A stretch of DNA of 22,630 nucleotides from CAYLNM01 sp964385045 (GCA_964385045.1 CAYLNM010000067.1:1-22630), one strand, 5' to 3'; positions 6,022 through 13,957 are shown, numbered from the stretch's first letter. Notes: a model not told the origin generated them from the letters alone. Numbers and translations: made by a program.

Positions 6022-7770
6022 TCACGGTTGGTTGAGCGTCGAGATGCACGCCTCGAGCGCGGCGAGGTCCGAGCCGAAGCGGTCCAGGCAGTCCTGCACC
6101 GACTGCGGAGGACCATCGAACGTGACGCAGTCTGTCGAGAAGTCACCGACGACCTTGATGAGGTCCTGAAACCCGATCATCCGGTCCCCGTCCACGTCAG
6201 CCGGGCACCACGAGCAGTTCGCGCACGGACCCCACGCCGAAAGCACCGCGAGAAGGTCATCGAGGTCGACGTCGCCATCGCGATCGGTGTCGGCACTGAC
6301 ATTCGATGATCCGTTCAGGCAGACGCCCCAACGCGGCAGCAGCAGCACAAGATGCATCTCGGCCGTATCTTGAAAGGCCAGACCGGAGACGTCGGCTCGG
6401 CCGATCGCGGCATCGCGTACGTTGACGTCGTAGAGGAACGGGATGACCGCGTCGGCACCACTGAACGCGGCGATGCACGACCCTGCGATGATCGAGTGCG
6501 GCGTGTAGGAAGGCCCGTTGCCGGGGAACATGACCTCCCAGCCGCTGCCGGTCCCGCCGACCTCGTACCACACCGCTGCTCGAAACTCATCGGAGTCCCA
6601 TCCCACGGCGGTCCGCCCGACACGCTCGTTCAGTCCTTCGGCCCACGTCACCGAGCGGTCGTCCAGGGGCGGCGCCGTATCGCCGCTCGCTACCGGTGCG
6701 AGCGACAGGTCCGTGAGCCCGACCGACCCGGCCGAATCCCAGATCAGAGCGGCCTCCGCGCACGAACCGGTTGAAGCGTCAATGCCGAACCCGACCGCGG
6801 TCCCGTCGCGAGCCACGTCCCGTGCCTCGGACGGACTCGAATCGCTCCCCGAATCGAAGTCGGGCAACCCTGAGACGACGCTCGGGCCTGACCAGAACAA
6901 GGCGCTCTGATCGTCGCCGCATCCGAAGCCCCCGGTAGCGCAGGTACCGTCGACGCGGTTCTGGTCCGAACCCACGAAATTCCCACCATCGCCGTTCGCA
7001 GCCCAGCCAACGACGCTTCGCTCGGCGTCGCCATCATCGGCCAGAAACTGGGGGCCTCCGATGACTCCGGTCGCGTCGACCGAGACCGTGTACGTGCGAA
7101 CGTGGGGAATCGGACCGCTCCCGTTGCTGCAGAGTTCGTCCGTACTCGTCTGCACGACGACCGTCCACGGGGCATCCTCCGACACCGAAACCGCGCGTGA
7201 CCACGTGGTGCCGGGTGCGAACGGGATCGCGACGTGCGTCGTCAGCAGCGGGTTCGAGGAATCGAGGATCCAGACGTACGCCTGGCCTTCGAAGAAGTCC
7301 GTGCCACCCACCTGTCCGACGATCACACCGGCATCGTTGACGTCAAACGCCGCGCCTTCATCGACGCCGACGGGTCCGCCGAACACAGTGAAGATGTCGT
7401 GAACGGTGTTGCCCGTCACGCCGTAGTCAGGACGGAGCGAGTAGAACTTCGGTCGAATCTTCGGCCCGCCGGGAGCCGAGGAATCCTCGAGGGCGAACGC
7501 GATCTGCTCGAGCGAGTTGATGTCGAACGAGCCGGGAACGTTCCCGCCGGTTGCTGGAAGCCGTCCGCTCGGGTCATGCTCGAAGCCGAGCCGGCCGAGA
7601 TCGATCACCTCGAACGGCACCCTCGGCTTGTCACCGTACGCGGTCGAAGCGGCCATGAGGATTGCACATGCGACTCCGACCGCTCGGCCGGCTGATCCGC
7701 TGATCCGCTGATCCGCTGATCCGCTGATCCGCTGATCCGCTGATCCGCTGATGAATCGTAAAGCAGTCAT
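6022..7770 (-). CDS. Secreted HAF-repeat protein with dockerin-like C-terminus; octamer repeat in its N-terminus
   Basis: 582 residues from ATG 7770 (GTG 7773 directly before it is also possible; CGGAG at 7781-7785 is the SD). Residues 8-27 are an SADQRISG repeat encoded by seven 8-bp units, followed by a hydrophobic signal core (about 30-43) and likely cleavage near STAYG-D. The body carries HAF-type motifs such as AAFDVNDAGVIVGQ and RDVARDGTAVGFG, seen in bacterial extracellular repeat proteins. Residues 493-545 hold two calcium-loop-like repeats (DTDRDGDVDLDDL and ADVDGDRMIGFQDL) with Cys pairs around WGPC, as in planctomycete dockerin-like tails. A Cys-containing helix follows to the end. 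Codon use is less GC-rich than in the flanking genes. The frame happens to be open to 7986, but the shared leader with gene A supports the start here. Probable surface or extracellular protein; role unknown. Confidence 0.8.
   Translation of the reverse strand: MTALRFISGSADQRISGSADQRISGSAGRAVGVACAILMAASTAYGDKPRVPFEVIDLGRLGFEHDPSGRLPATGGNVPGSFDINSLEQIAFALEDSSAPGGPKIRPKFYSLRPDYGVTGNTVHDIFTVFGGPVGVDEGAAFDVNDAGVIVGQVGGTDFFEGQAYVWILDSSNPLLTTHVAIPFAPGTTWSRAVSVSEDAPWTVVVQTSTDELCSNGSGPIPHVRTYTVSVDATGVIGGPQFLADDGDAERSVVGWAANGDGGNFVGSDQNRVDGTCATGGFGCGDDQSALFWSGPSVVSGLPDFDSGSDSSPSEARDVARDGTAVGFGIDASTGSCAEAALIWDSAGSVGLTDLSLAPVASGDTAPPLDDRSVTWAEGLNERVGRTAVGWDSDEFRAAVWYEVGGTGSGWEVMFPGNGPSYTPHSIIAGSCIAAFSGADAVIPFLYDVNVRDAAIGRADVSGLAFQDTAEMHLVLLLPRWGVCLNGSSNVSADTDRDGDVDLDDLLAVLSAWGPCANCSWCPADVDGDRMIGFQDLIKVVGDFSTDCVTFDGPPQSVQDCLDRFGSDLAALEACISTLNQP
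7692..7752. repeat. Octamer tandem repeat (7 copies of CTGATCCG) in coding sequence
   Basis: Seven perfect copies at 7692-7747 plus a partial CTGAT. On the coding (minus) strand the unit is CGGATCAG. Because 8 is not a multiple of 3, three units encode an 8-residue period (SADQRISG). Each unit contains GATC. The array begins about nine codons after the start, before the signal-peptide core. In the related leader of gene A the same place holds a single degenerate unit (CCGATCGG, 5233-5240). Confidence 0.95.
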
Positions 7771-7863
7771 CACGTTGAAACTCCGATTGCCGAGCCGACC
7801 GGGACGGAGTTCACGACGCGACGAATCGCATCCGACGACACGCGACCCCCTGGAAATCCCGGA

Positions 7864-7907
7864 AGCCCCAGAAGCCGAAAGGTACCTGGGGCTGAGCCCG
7901 AAAGCAA
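7864..7907 (-). promoter_or_regulatory. Candidate promoter with inverted repeat for the octamer gene
   Basis: On the minus strand TTGCTT (7907-7902), a 17-base spacer and TACCTT (7884-7879) resemble a sigma-70 promoter; the -10 sits in the GGTAnnnT context seen elsewhere here. The -10 box lies in the loop of a perfect 8-bp inverted repeat, AGCCCCAG (7864-7871) with CTGGGGCT (7886-7893), which could be an operator. The transcript start would fall about 100 bp before the ATG. This segment lies beyond the part of the leader shared with gene A. The remainder of 7908-8070 shows nothing distinctive. Confidence 0.35.
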
Positions 7908-8070
7908 GAATTTCTCGGTGCGATCGCCGTTCCCGCTCATCCTCGACCGCCGCCGCAGCCCGGTCGATGCGGGCTCGGCCGTCCACGAACGGTCTTCACC
8001 GAGTACGAATGCGTCCGCGAGGCACTCGATCGTGCCGCGGCGGCCGAGACGATGGCGTAGGCCGCGGCCG

Positions 8071-8952
8071 TCACCCCAGCCCCGCCACCGGCGCCGCATG
8101 CATCGGCGTCTCCGCCGGCACCGGCGGGTCGGCGAGGTCGATCGGCAGCACGCGGGCGGCGTCGTGGTCGCTGTTGAGCACCACGCAGCGGCGGTGCACG
8201 ACCTCGATGCCCGACGCGACGTGCTGGTGCCCGAGCACGAACCAGTCCACGCCCCAGGCTTCGGCCAGCCGCTCCACCGTCGCCGCGTCGTAGCCCCGGC
8301 CCCAGGTCATCAGGTACGCCCCGCCGTCCGGGCGCACGCGGTCCTCGGGGACGAGCTCGCGCTCGAGGATCGCGGGGTCGAACCGGTCCATCGCGTCCGC
8401 CGACGGCAGCGAGTGGGCGGCCAGCAGGGGCCGCGGCCCGCCCTCGCCCGCGACGACCGCGAGCGGCATCGCGGCGATGAACGAGCCGAGGGCCGCATCC
8501 ACCTCGTCCGCGCGGTCGCCGAAGACGAAGTCCACCGCGTCGCGGAAGAGCTCGGTGCTGTTGCCCGCCCCCTTCGAGACGCCGGCCCCGGTGAGCTGGC
8601 TGAGCTCGTGGTTGGCGAGGATCGGGTGCACCTGCGTCGGCCGCGCGAGCACCAGCGCCGCCACCCGCACGAGCACCCGGTGGCTGAAGTCCATCCCGTT
8701 GAGCAGCCGCTCGCCGTGGATGAGCTCGTGCAGCGTCACGTGATGCTCGGACGAGGCGTCGAGCCGCGCCGCCGCGATCACCCGCTCGTAGTGGATCGGG
8801 TTGTCGTGCAGGTCGCCGGTGGCGAGCAGCCGGCCCGGGGCCGGGATCCTCACGTGGCAGCCGCGCCGCAGCGGCGAGGACGTCATCGCCTCCGCCGCCG
8901 CCCGCAGCGTCTCGATCACGGCCGACGCATCGCGCAGGTCGGGCTCGCTCAC
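8071..8952 (-). CDS. Calcineurin-like metallophosphoesterase
   Basis: 293 residues. Metal-binding motifs of the family are in order: GDLHDN at 46-51 (Asp 47, His 49), ANHE at 113-116, a His at 180 in LLAAHSLPSAD, and GHQH at 241-244. These proteins hydrolyse phosphoesters with two metal ions; the substrate cannot be told from sequence. The GDLHDN and ANHE forms replace the usual GDxHG and GNHE, so it is a divergent member. The start is GTG 8952; an ATG 22 codons downstream would also keep all motifs. It lies 52 bp after the TIGR00266 gene on the same strand and is probably co-transcribed with it. No signal peptide, so it is presumably cytosolic. Confidence 0.82.
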   Translation of the reverse strand: MSEPDLRDASAVIETLRAAAEAMTSSPLRRGCHVRIPAPGRLLATGDLHDNPIHYERVIAAARLDASSEHHVTLHELIHGERLLNGMDFSHRVLVRVAALVLARPTQVHPILANHELSQLTGAGVSKGAGNSTELFRDAVDFVFGDRADEVDAALGSFIAAMPLAVVAGEGGPRPLLAAHSLPSADAMDRFDPAILERELVPEDRVRPDGGAYLMTWGRGYDAATVERLAEAWGVDWFVLGHQHVASGIEVVHRRCVVLNSDHDAARVLPIDLADPPVPAETPMHAAPVAGLG

Positions 8953-9004
8953 CGGCGGCTCGCCGGCGGCGTCGCGGCGAGGAACGACGTCCGGCCGCCG
9001 CGGC

Positions 9005-9799
9005 TCACCGCCCGCCCATCACGTCGAACACCCCGCCGAGCACCGAGCCCTCGCCCTGCCGCGAGCCGCCGGTCTGCGGGGCGGCGGCGTAGATGCGATT
9101 GGCGAGGCGGCTGAAGGGCAGGGTCTGCAGCCAGACGGTGCCGGGGCCGGTCATCGCGGCGTAGAAGAGGCCCTCGCCGCCGAAGAGCTTGTTCTTGACG
9201 CCCTTCACCCACTGGATGTCGTAGGACACGCTCCGCTCGAAGGCGACGAGGCAGCCGGTGTCCACGCGGAGCAGCTCCCCGGGCGCAAGCTCCCGCTTGA
9301 GCACCGAGCCGCAGGCGTGCATGAAGACCTGTCCGTTGCCGGTGGGGGCGTGGATCTTCTGCAGGATGAAGCCCTCGCCGCCGAAGAAGCCCGCGCCGAG
9401 CTTCCGCTGGAAGGCGATGTCGAGGTCGATGCCGCGGGCCCCGCACAGGAAGGCGTCCTTCTGGCAGAGGATCTCGCCGCCGTGGTCGGCGAGCTCCAGC
9501 GGCACGACGCGGCCGGGGTACGGGGCGGCGAAGGCCACGTCGCGGCGGACCGCCCCGTGGTTGCCGAAGAAGGTGATGAAGAAGGACTCGCCGGTGATGA
9601 CCCGCTTGCCGGCGTCGAGCAGCTTGCCGAAGAAGCCGCCCTCGTCGTTCATCGACATCTGCGTCGCCATCTCGACGTCGGGGTCCATGTACATCATCGT
9701 CCCGGCCTCGGCGACCACCGCCTCGTTCGGGTCGAGGGTGACGATGACGGCCTGCATGTCGTCGCCGATGATCTCGTAGTCGATGATGTCGGTGGCCAT
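9005..9799 (-). CDS. TIGR00266 family protein (AIM24 domain)
   Basis: 264 residues. The start MATDIIDYEIIGDDMQAVIV, the EAGTMMYMDPDVEM strand, the GESFFITFF segment and a series of Gly-rich beta turns (FFGGEGFILQ, LFGGEGLFYAAMTGPG with WLQTLPFSRLA) are the pattern of the TIGR00266/AIM24 family. This is a trimeric beta-prism fold of unknown biochemical role, related to the mitochondrial AIM24 protein. ATG 9799 is preceded by AAGGAG at 9814-9809 with a 9-base spacer, which settles the start within a frame open to 11713. No signal sequence. A TATGGT at 9904-9899 on the same strand is a possible -10 box. The phosphoesterase follows after 52 bp. Confidence 0.9.
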   Translation of the reverse strand: MATDIIDYEIIGDDMQAVIVTLDPNEAVVAEAGTMMYMDPDVEMATQMSMNDEGGFFGKLLDAGKRVITGESFFITFFGNHGAVRRDVAFAAPYPGRVVPLELADHGGEILCQKDAFLCGARGIDLDIAFQRKLGAGFFGGEGFILQKIHAPTGNGQVFMHACGSVLKRELAPGELLRVDTGCLVAFERSVSYDIQWVKGVKNKLFGGEGLFYAAMTGPGTVWLQTLPFSRLANRIYAAAPQTGGSRQGEGSVLGGVFDVMGGR

Positions 9800-9898
9800 G
9801 GTCGGAGGCTCCTTCGCGTCGTGATCGGATCGGGGCGGCGGGCTCGTCGTCCCGCCGGCGTGCCGTGCGCCGCGCCGGCTCGGGGCCGGAGACGGTGC

Positions 9899-9904
9899 AC
9901 CATA
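9899..9904 (-). promoter_or_regulatory. Candidate -10 box (TATGGT) for the TIGR00266 gene
   Basis: GGTATGGT on the minus strand holds the only TA dinucleotide I find in the 414-bp divergent gap 9800-10213. It lies about 95 bp before the ATG. No clear -35 is seen. The remainder of the gap is extremely GC-rich, and I see no promoter for the rightward glycosyltransferase gene and no RNA gene in it. Confidence 0.3.
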
Positions 9905-10213
9905 CCGGGCGCCCGGGGCGGCTGCCGGTCCCGGATCGGCGGACGCGGGACACGGCAGACGTGACATCGACCGCGGCCGTTTCCCACGCCACGGCCCGTG
10001 CGGCCCGGCCCCCGGCGGACGCCGCCGGAGCGTCACGACCGGCGCGATCCGCACGAGCCGCCGGCGTCGCCCACCGCGCGCCGGCCGCCGCCCGCCGGCG
10101 CCCACCGCAGCCCGCCACGCGTCGCGCGGCGCGTGCGCCCCGGACGCGGGCCCCGGCGGACGTCCGTCGGTCCGCCGCTTGCCGCGCCGCGGCCGGCTCG
10201 TCATCCTCCTGCC

Positions 10214-11764
10214 ATGTCGCTCCCGAGTCCGTCCGCGTCCGCCGGCGGCGGTCCGCGCCGCCCGGTCGTCGCCGTGGTCCTCGGGCTGCTCGCGATCGGG
10301 CTGCTCGCCCGCCTGCCGTCGCTCGACGACTCGCTCTGGTACGACGAGCTCGCGGCCTGGGCCGACTACGCGGCCAAGGGACCGCTCCACGTCCTGACGA
10401 CCTACGACGATCCGGCGAACCACGTCCTGCAGTCGCTGCTGACGTGGGCGAGCTTCGAGGCCCTCGCGACCGTGCTGCCGCCCGCCCTCGCGATGCGGCT
10501 GCCGTCGCTCCTCGTCTCGCTGCTGGCCGTGCCGCTCGTGGCCGGCCTCGCGTGGCGGGCGGCCGGCGGGCCGGACGCACCCGACCCGGCGCGGACCCGG
10601 CGCCTGGCCCTGCTCGCGGCCCTGCTCGCCGCCGCCTGCCCGGTGCTCGCCCTCTCGGGCACCGAGGCCCGCGGCTACGCGTTCATGATCGCCGGGGCGG
10701 CCGGCTCCACGTGGGCGTGGCTCGCGTGGATGGCGGACGCGGCGATGCCCGCTTCGCCCACCGCCCGGCGCCGCGCCGCCGTCCTCGCCGGATACGTCGC
10801 CGCCACGCTGCTCGGCGCGTGGGCCCATCCCGTCGCCGCGGTCACGGCCGCCGGTCACGCCGCGGCGGCGATCGTCCTCGCCGGCCGCGACCGCCGCCCC
10901 CTCGCGGGCCTGGTGCCGGTGGCGGTGGCGGGCCTCGTCACGATCGCCGCCTACGCCCCGATCCTCGACGACATGCTCCGGCTGCGGGGCACGCTCGCCC
11001 GCGGCGGCGGCGACCAGCCCGGCCTGCTCGGCCCCGAGGGGGCGGGCGCGGTGCTGCAGCTCGGCGGCGCCTGGTCGACGTGGGCCCTGCCGGGCCTGGT
11101 GCTGCTCGTCGCCGGCGTCGCCCGGCTGGCCGCCGTCGCGTCGGCCGCGTCGGCCGCGTCCGCCGCGCCCCCGGCCGCCGACGCCGACCGCGATCGCGGC
11201 CCCCGCCCCGCCGCCCGCCATCTGCTCGCCGCGTGGATCGGCGGCGCCGCGGTGGCGGTGGCGGCGGTCACGCTCGCCGGCACCTGGGTCTACGCCCGCT
11301 TCCTGCTGTTCCTCGTGCCCGGGGCGCTCGTCGCGATCGCCTTCGGCCTCGAGCACCTGCTGGCCCGCCGCGCCCTCGTCGGCCGTCTCGCCCTGCTCGC
11401 GATCCTCGCCGGCTGGACCGTCGACCTGCTCCAGCGCGGCCCGCGGCAGCCGATCCGCGAGGCGGCCGAGGTCGTCTTCGAGCGCATGGACCCCGGCGAC
11501 GCGGTGCACGCGATCGGCCTCCGCCAGCGCGTCAGCGAGGCGTACCTCGGGCAGCTGCCGTACTCGTGGAGCGGCGACCACGGCGCCCAGCTCGCGGCCG
11601 AGCTGCCCGACCCCCCGCCGCGCTGGGTCGTCGTGCTCTACCCGCAGCGGCTCGACGCGGACGCCGAGGCCCGGCTGCGGGCGGGCGGCTACGGCCGCGT
11701 CGCCCGCCTGCACGGCTGGATCGACTGGGGCGGCGGCGACGTGGAGGTGTGGGAGCGGCGGTGA
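10214..11764 (+). CDS. GT39-type membrane glycosyltransferase (ArnT/PMT-like)
   Basis: 516 residues from ATG 10214; the frame is open to 9998, but this start places the first membrane helix (about 17-33) near the N-terminus. After TM1 comes the loop LPSLDDSLWYDELAAWADY (35-53) with the acidic DE pair, then DPANHVLQSLLTWAS (66-80). This is the arrangement of GT39/ArnT-type enzymes, which transfer sugars from polyprenyl-phosphate carriers to lipids or proteins at the outer face of the inner membrane. About ten further hydrophobic segments follow to about residue 400, then a soluble C-terminal domain with YLGQLPYSWSGDH. Three 9-bp units encode SAASAASAA at about 311-319 in a loop. No SD is evident. 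Donor and acceptor unknown. The GT39 call is by topology and motif only. Confidence 0.7.
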   Translation: MSLPSPSASAGGGPRRPVVAVVLGLLAIGLLARLPSLDDSLWYDELAAWADYAAKGPLHVLTTYDDPANHVLQSLLTWASFEALATVLPPALAMRLPSLLVSLLAVPLVAGLAWRAAGGPDAPDPARTRRLALLAALLAAACPVLALSGTEARGYAFMIAGAAGSTWAWLAWMADAAMPASPTARRRAAVLAGYVAATLLGAWAHPVAAVTAAGHAAAAIVLAGRDRRPLAGLVPVAVAGLVTIAAYAPILDDMLRLRGTLARGGGDQPGLLGPEGAGAVLQLGGAWSTWALPGLVLLVAGVARLAAVASAASAASAAPPAADADRDRGPRPAARHLLAAWIGGAAVAVAAVTLAGTWVYARFLLFLVPGALVAIAFGLEHLLARRALVGRLALLAILAGWTVDLLQRGPRQPIREAAEVVFERMDPGDAVHAIGLRQRVSEAYLGQLPYSWSGDHGAQLAAELPDPPPRWVVVLYPQRLDADAEARLRAGGYGRVARLHGWIDWGGGDVEVWERR

Positions 11765-11811
11765 GGACGAACGGCGGTCCGCTTGCCGTCATCGCTCCGC
11801 CTGCGGTGAGC

Positions 11812-12150
11812 CTACCCCTCGCGGTCGAGGACCTCCTGAATCTGACGCCGCAGGGCAGGAACCTCGTCGACGGCGGTGGCCCACACGATCGACCAGTCGA
11901 GGCCGAAGGACGCGTGCACGGCGACGTTCCGGAAGGCGATGATGTCCGGCCACGGAACGTCGCGGTTGCGATCCCGGACCGAATCGGACACCCGGTTCGC
12001 GGCCTCGCCGATCACGATCAGCTTCTGGAGAACGGCGCTTCGTACCAGATCGTCGTCCGCACACTGAGCCCGCGTCGTCCGGGCCGGGAACGACTCGATC
12101 GCGTCCGCCGCCTCGAGCATGTCGCGAAGGTACAGGTGATCAGGCCGCAA
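11812..12150 (-). CDS. hepT: HepT-like ribonuclease toxin (DUF86)
   Basis: 112 residues. The TTG start at 12150 has GAGG six bases upstream and gives the usual HepT N-terminus (HLYLRDMLEAADAIESF). An ATG at 12120 would cut that off. The all-helical HEPN domain contains LVRSAVLQKLIVIGEAANR and the catalytic R-x4-H motif in FRNVAVH. In characterised HepT the sequence continues H-x-Y, and that tyrosine is AMPylated by the antitoxin; here it reads HASFGLDWSIVW, so Ser stands in place of Tyr while Phe-Gly-x-Asp is kept. The toxin is thought to be an RNase that arrests growth. Overlaps the MntA gene by 11 bp, so the two are translated from one message, antitoxin first. Confidence 0.85.
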   Translation of the reverse strand: MRPDHLYLRDMLEAADAIESFPARTTRAQCADDDLVRSAVLQKLIVIGEAANRVSDSVRDRNRDVPWPDIIAFRNVAVHASFGLDWSIVWATAVDEVPALRRQIQEVLDREG

Positions 12151-12439
12151 ACACCACCTCGGCCTCTCCGAGGACCTGGTCGCGGATCATGGCCTTGAGA
12201 CCCGCTCTGGGGACGAGGTCGACGCGGCGCCCGAGGACGTCCTCGAGCTCGCGTCGAAGTCTGGACAACGCGATCAGTCCGACCCTCCGCCCCGGATCGA
12301 ACTCCACGAGCAGATCGATGTCGCTGTCCTCACGCAGCTCGCCCCGCACGGCCGAACCGAACAATTCGAGCCCGGCGACGCCGTGGGACCGGCAAATACA
12401 TGCCAGCGATTCGAGGGGCAAGGAATTCGCGTCGAACAT
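12140..12439 (-). CDS. mntA: MntA-like nucleotidyltransferase antitoxin
   Basis: 99 residues from ATG 12439, with GAGG eight bases upstream. A GTG at 12469 would extend the frame, but it lies upstream of a TATGCT -10-like box, and the family normally begins at MFDxNSLP. The minimal nucleotidyltransferase signature is complete: G-S-A-V-R-G at about 30-35, the following D-I-D (GS-x10-DxD), and a third Asp in RVDLVP. MntA proteins AMPylate the partner HepT on a tyrosine and so neutralise it. The gene precedes hepT with an 11-bp overlap, the usual order for this type VII pair. The pair sits between the GT39 gene and an ABC permease with no shared strand logic, as expected of a mobile cassette. 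Confidence 0.88.
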   Translation of the reverse strand: MFDANSLPLESLACICRSHGVAGLELFGSAVRGELREDSDIDLLVEFDPGRRVGLIALSRLRRELEDVLGRRVDLVPRAGLKAMIRDQVLGEAEVVFAA

Positions 12440-12457
12440 CGGGAGGACCTCGACGGG

Positions 12458-12463
12458 AGCATA
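12458..12463 (-). promoter_or_regulatory. Candidate -10 box (TATGCT) of the mntA-hepT pair
   Basis: GGTATGCT on the minus strand lies 18 bp before ATG 12439, leaving a leader of about a dozen bases that carries the GAGG ribosome binding site. No convincing -35 is seen. Its position argues against the longer GTG start at 12469. Confidence 0.4.
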
Positions 12464-12496
12464 CCGCACCCACCCCGTGATCCGGCCTCGCCGGAC

Positions 12497-13795
12497 TCAG
12501 TCGTGCCGCAGCGCCACGATCGGATCCTTCTTCGACGCCTGGATCGCGGGGTAGATCCCGAAGATCAGCCCCACCGCGGCCGACACGACGAAGCTCGCCA
12601 CGATCGACCACGTCGTGACCTGCGTCTCGAGATCGATCTTCCGCGTCATCTCGCTCACCGCCTCGGCGCCGACCGAGAGGCCCACGCCGCACAGGATGCC
12701 GACGATGCCGCCGGCGCACGAGAGCGAGCCGGTCTCGACGAGGAACTGCAGCGTGATGTGCCGCCGCGTCGCCCCCAGCGCCCGGCGGATGCCGATCTCG
12801 CGCGTGCGCTCGGTGACGCTCGCGAGCATGATGTTCATGATGCCGATGCCGCCCACGAGCAGGCTGATCGACGCGATCGAGATGAGCACGATGTTCCAGA
12901 TCCGCTGCGTGCGCTTGAGCTGCTCGAGGAGCTCCCACGGCACGATCACCGTCACATCGCCCTTGGTCGCGTGCTCGAGGTCGACCAGGCGCCGCGTCAT
13001 CTCCGAGAGGGCGAGCACCGCCTCGGTGGACGGGGCGACCACGTAGAGCTCGGAGATCTCGACCTCCTCGCTCACGAACGAGCCCGAGAGCCGCCGCGAG
13101 ACGATGTCCCCGAACTCCAGCTCCGCGGTCGTGAGCGGGATGTGCACGTCGAGGTTGAGGTCGCGCCCGACGAGGGCCGAGCCGCTGCCGCCCGCGAGGC
13201 CGACCTCGTCGAGGACGCCGACCACGGTGAAGATCTGCGTCCCGATGCGGATCTCCTCGCCGATCGGGTCCTTCAGCGGGAAGAACTGCTCCTGCACGCC
13301 GTCGCCGATGACCGCGACCTTGGTACGGCGGGCGATGTCCTCGTCGGTGAGGTACCGCCCGCGCGCGAGACGGAGCTTCGCCACGTCGAGCAGCCGCGGC
13401 GTGGTGCCGAACGCCTGGCTCGTCGTCTTCTGGGCGCCGTAGAGGATCTCGTCGCCGACCGCCTTGAGGGGCACGATCGCGTCGGCCTTCTCGCCCACCG
13501 CCGACTCGATGCGGCGGAGGTCGAGCCGCGTGAGCCCGAACGACGCCACGAACGATCGCTCGCCCTCGCCGGCCGAGGCCGACTCCGGCGGCCGCTGCGA
13601 GCGGACGATGATGTTGGTCGCCCCGAGGACCTCGATCTCGCGGAGGGCCCGCTCCTTGTTCCCCTCGCCGATCGAGATCATCACGATCACCGCGGCCACG
13701 CCGAGGATGATGCCGAGGCTCGTGAGGAAGCTGCGGAGCTTGTGCAGCCGCAGGTTGTTCAGGCCGAGGCGGATGATCTCGAGCAGGAAGGTCAT
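12497..13795 (-). CDS. MacB/LolC-type ABC transporter permease (FtsX-like)
   Basis: 432 residues from ATG 13795, which has GAGG nine bases upstream. TM1 is at about 22-42 (FLTSLGIILGVAAVIVM) followed by SIGEGNKERALREIEVLGATNI, the MacB_PCD start. A large periplasmic domain spans about 50-300. Three C-terminal helices follow, the first containing LLVGGIGIMNIMLASVTERTREIGIRRALGA, which is the diagnostic FtsX/MacB segment. The last ends in YPAIQASKKDPIVALRHD. Such permeases work with a separate ATPase and often a membrane-fusion protein to drive efflux or lipoprotein handling by mechanotransmission. Neither partner is encoded in this window. The frame is open upstream to 14041 with a Trp/Ala-rich extension, discussed as a finding. 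Ends 58 bp before the mntA start. Confidence 0.88.
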   Translation of the reverse strand: MTFLLEIIRLGLNNLRLHKLRSFLTSLGIILGVAAVIVMISIGEGNKERALREIEVLGATNIIVRSQRPPESASAGEGERSFVASFGLTRLDLRRIESAVGEKADAIVPLKAVGDEILYGAQKTTSQAFGTTPRLLDVAKLRLARGRYLTDEDIARRTKVAVIGDGVQEQFFPLKDPIGEEIRIGTQIFTVVGVLDEVGLAGGSGSALVGRDLNLDVHIPLTTAELEFGDIVSRRLSGSFVSEEVEISELYVVAPSTEAVLALSEMTRRLVDLEHATKGDVTVIVPWELLEQLKRTQRIWNIVLISIASISLLVGGIGIMNIMLASVTERTREIGIRRALGATRRHITLQFLVETGSLSCAGGIVGILCGVGLSVGAEAVSEMTRKIDLETQVTTWSIVASFVVSAAVGLIFGIYPAIQASKKDPIVALRHD

Positions 13796-13957
13796 GGGCG
13801 GGGGCCTCGGGGTCGTCGGGGGGACGTCGGGGACGTCTGGGGGCGGAAGCGGGCGGAGCGGCGGAGCGACGAACGAGCCGCCGGGGGCGTTGCGGGGTCG
13901 GCGAGACGGCAGGCCGGCGGGCGACGGCAGGCTGCCGCGGCCGGGGGGCGTCCGGAT

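Noticed and set aside
7692..7747. CRISPR array
   Set aside because: Units are 8 bp and contiguous with no spacers.
7771..7986. 72-codon N-terminal extension of the octamer gene
   Set aside because: Open by chance; the candidate promoter at 7879-7907 lies inside it and the leader is shared as non-coding sequence with gene A.
8071..9799. Defence or signalling pair made of the phosphoesterase and TIGR00266 protein
   Set aside because: Both are common housekeeping-type families; adjacency alone is not evidence of a joint system.
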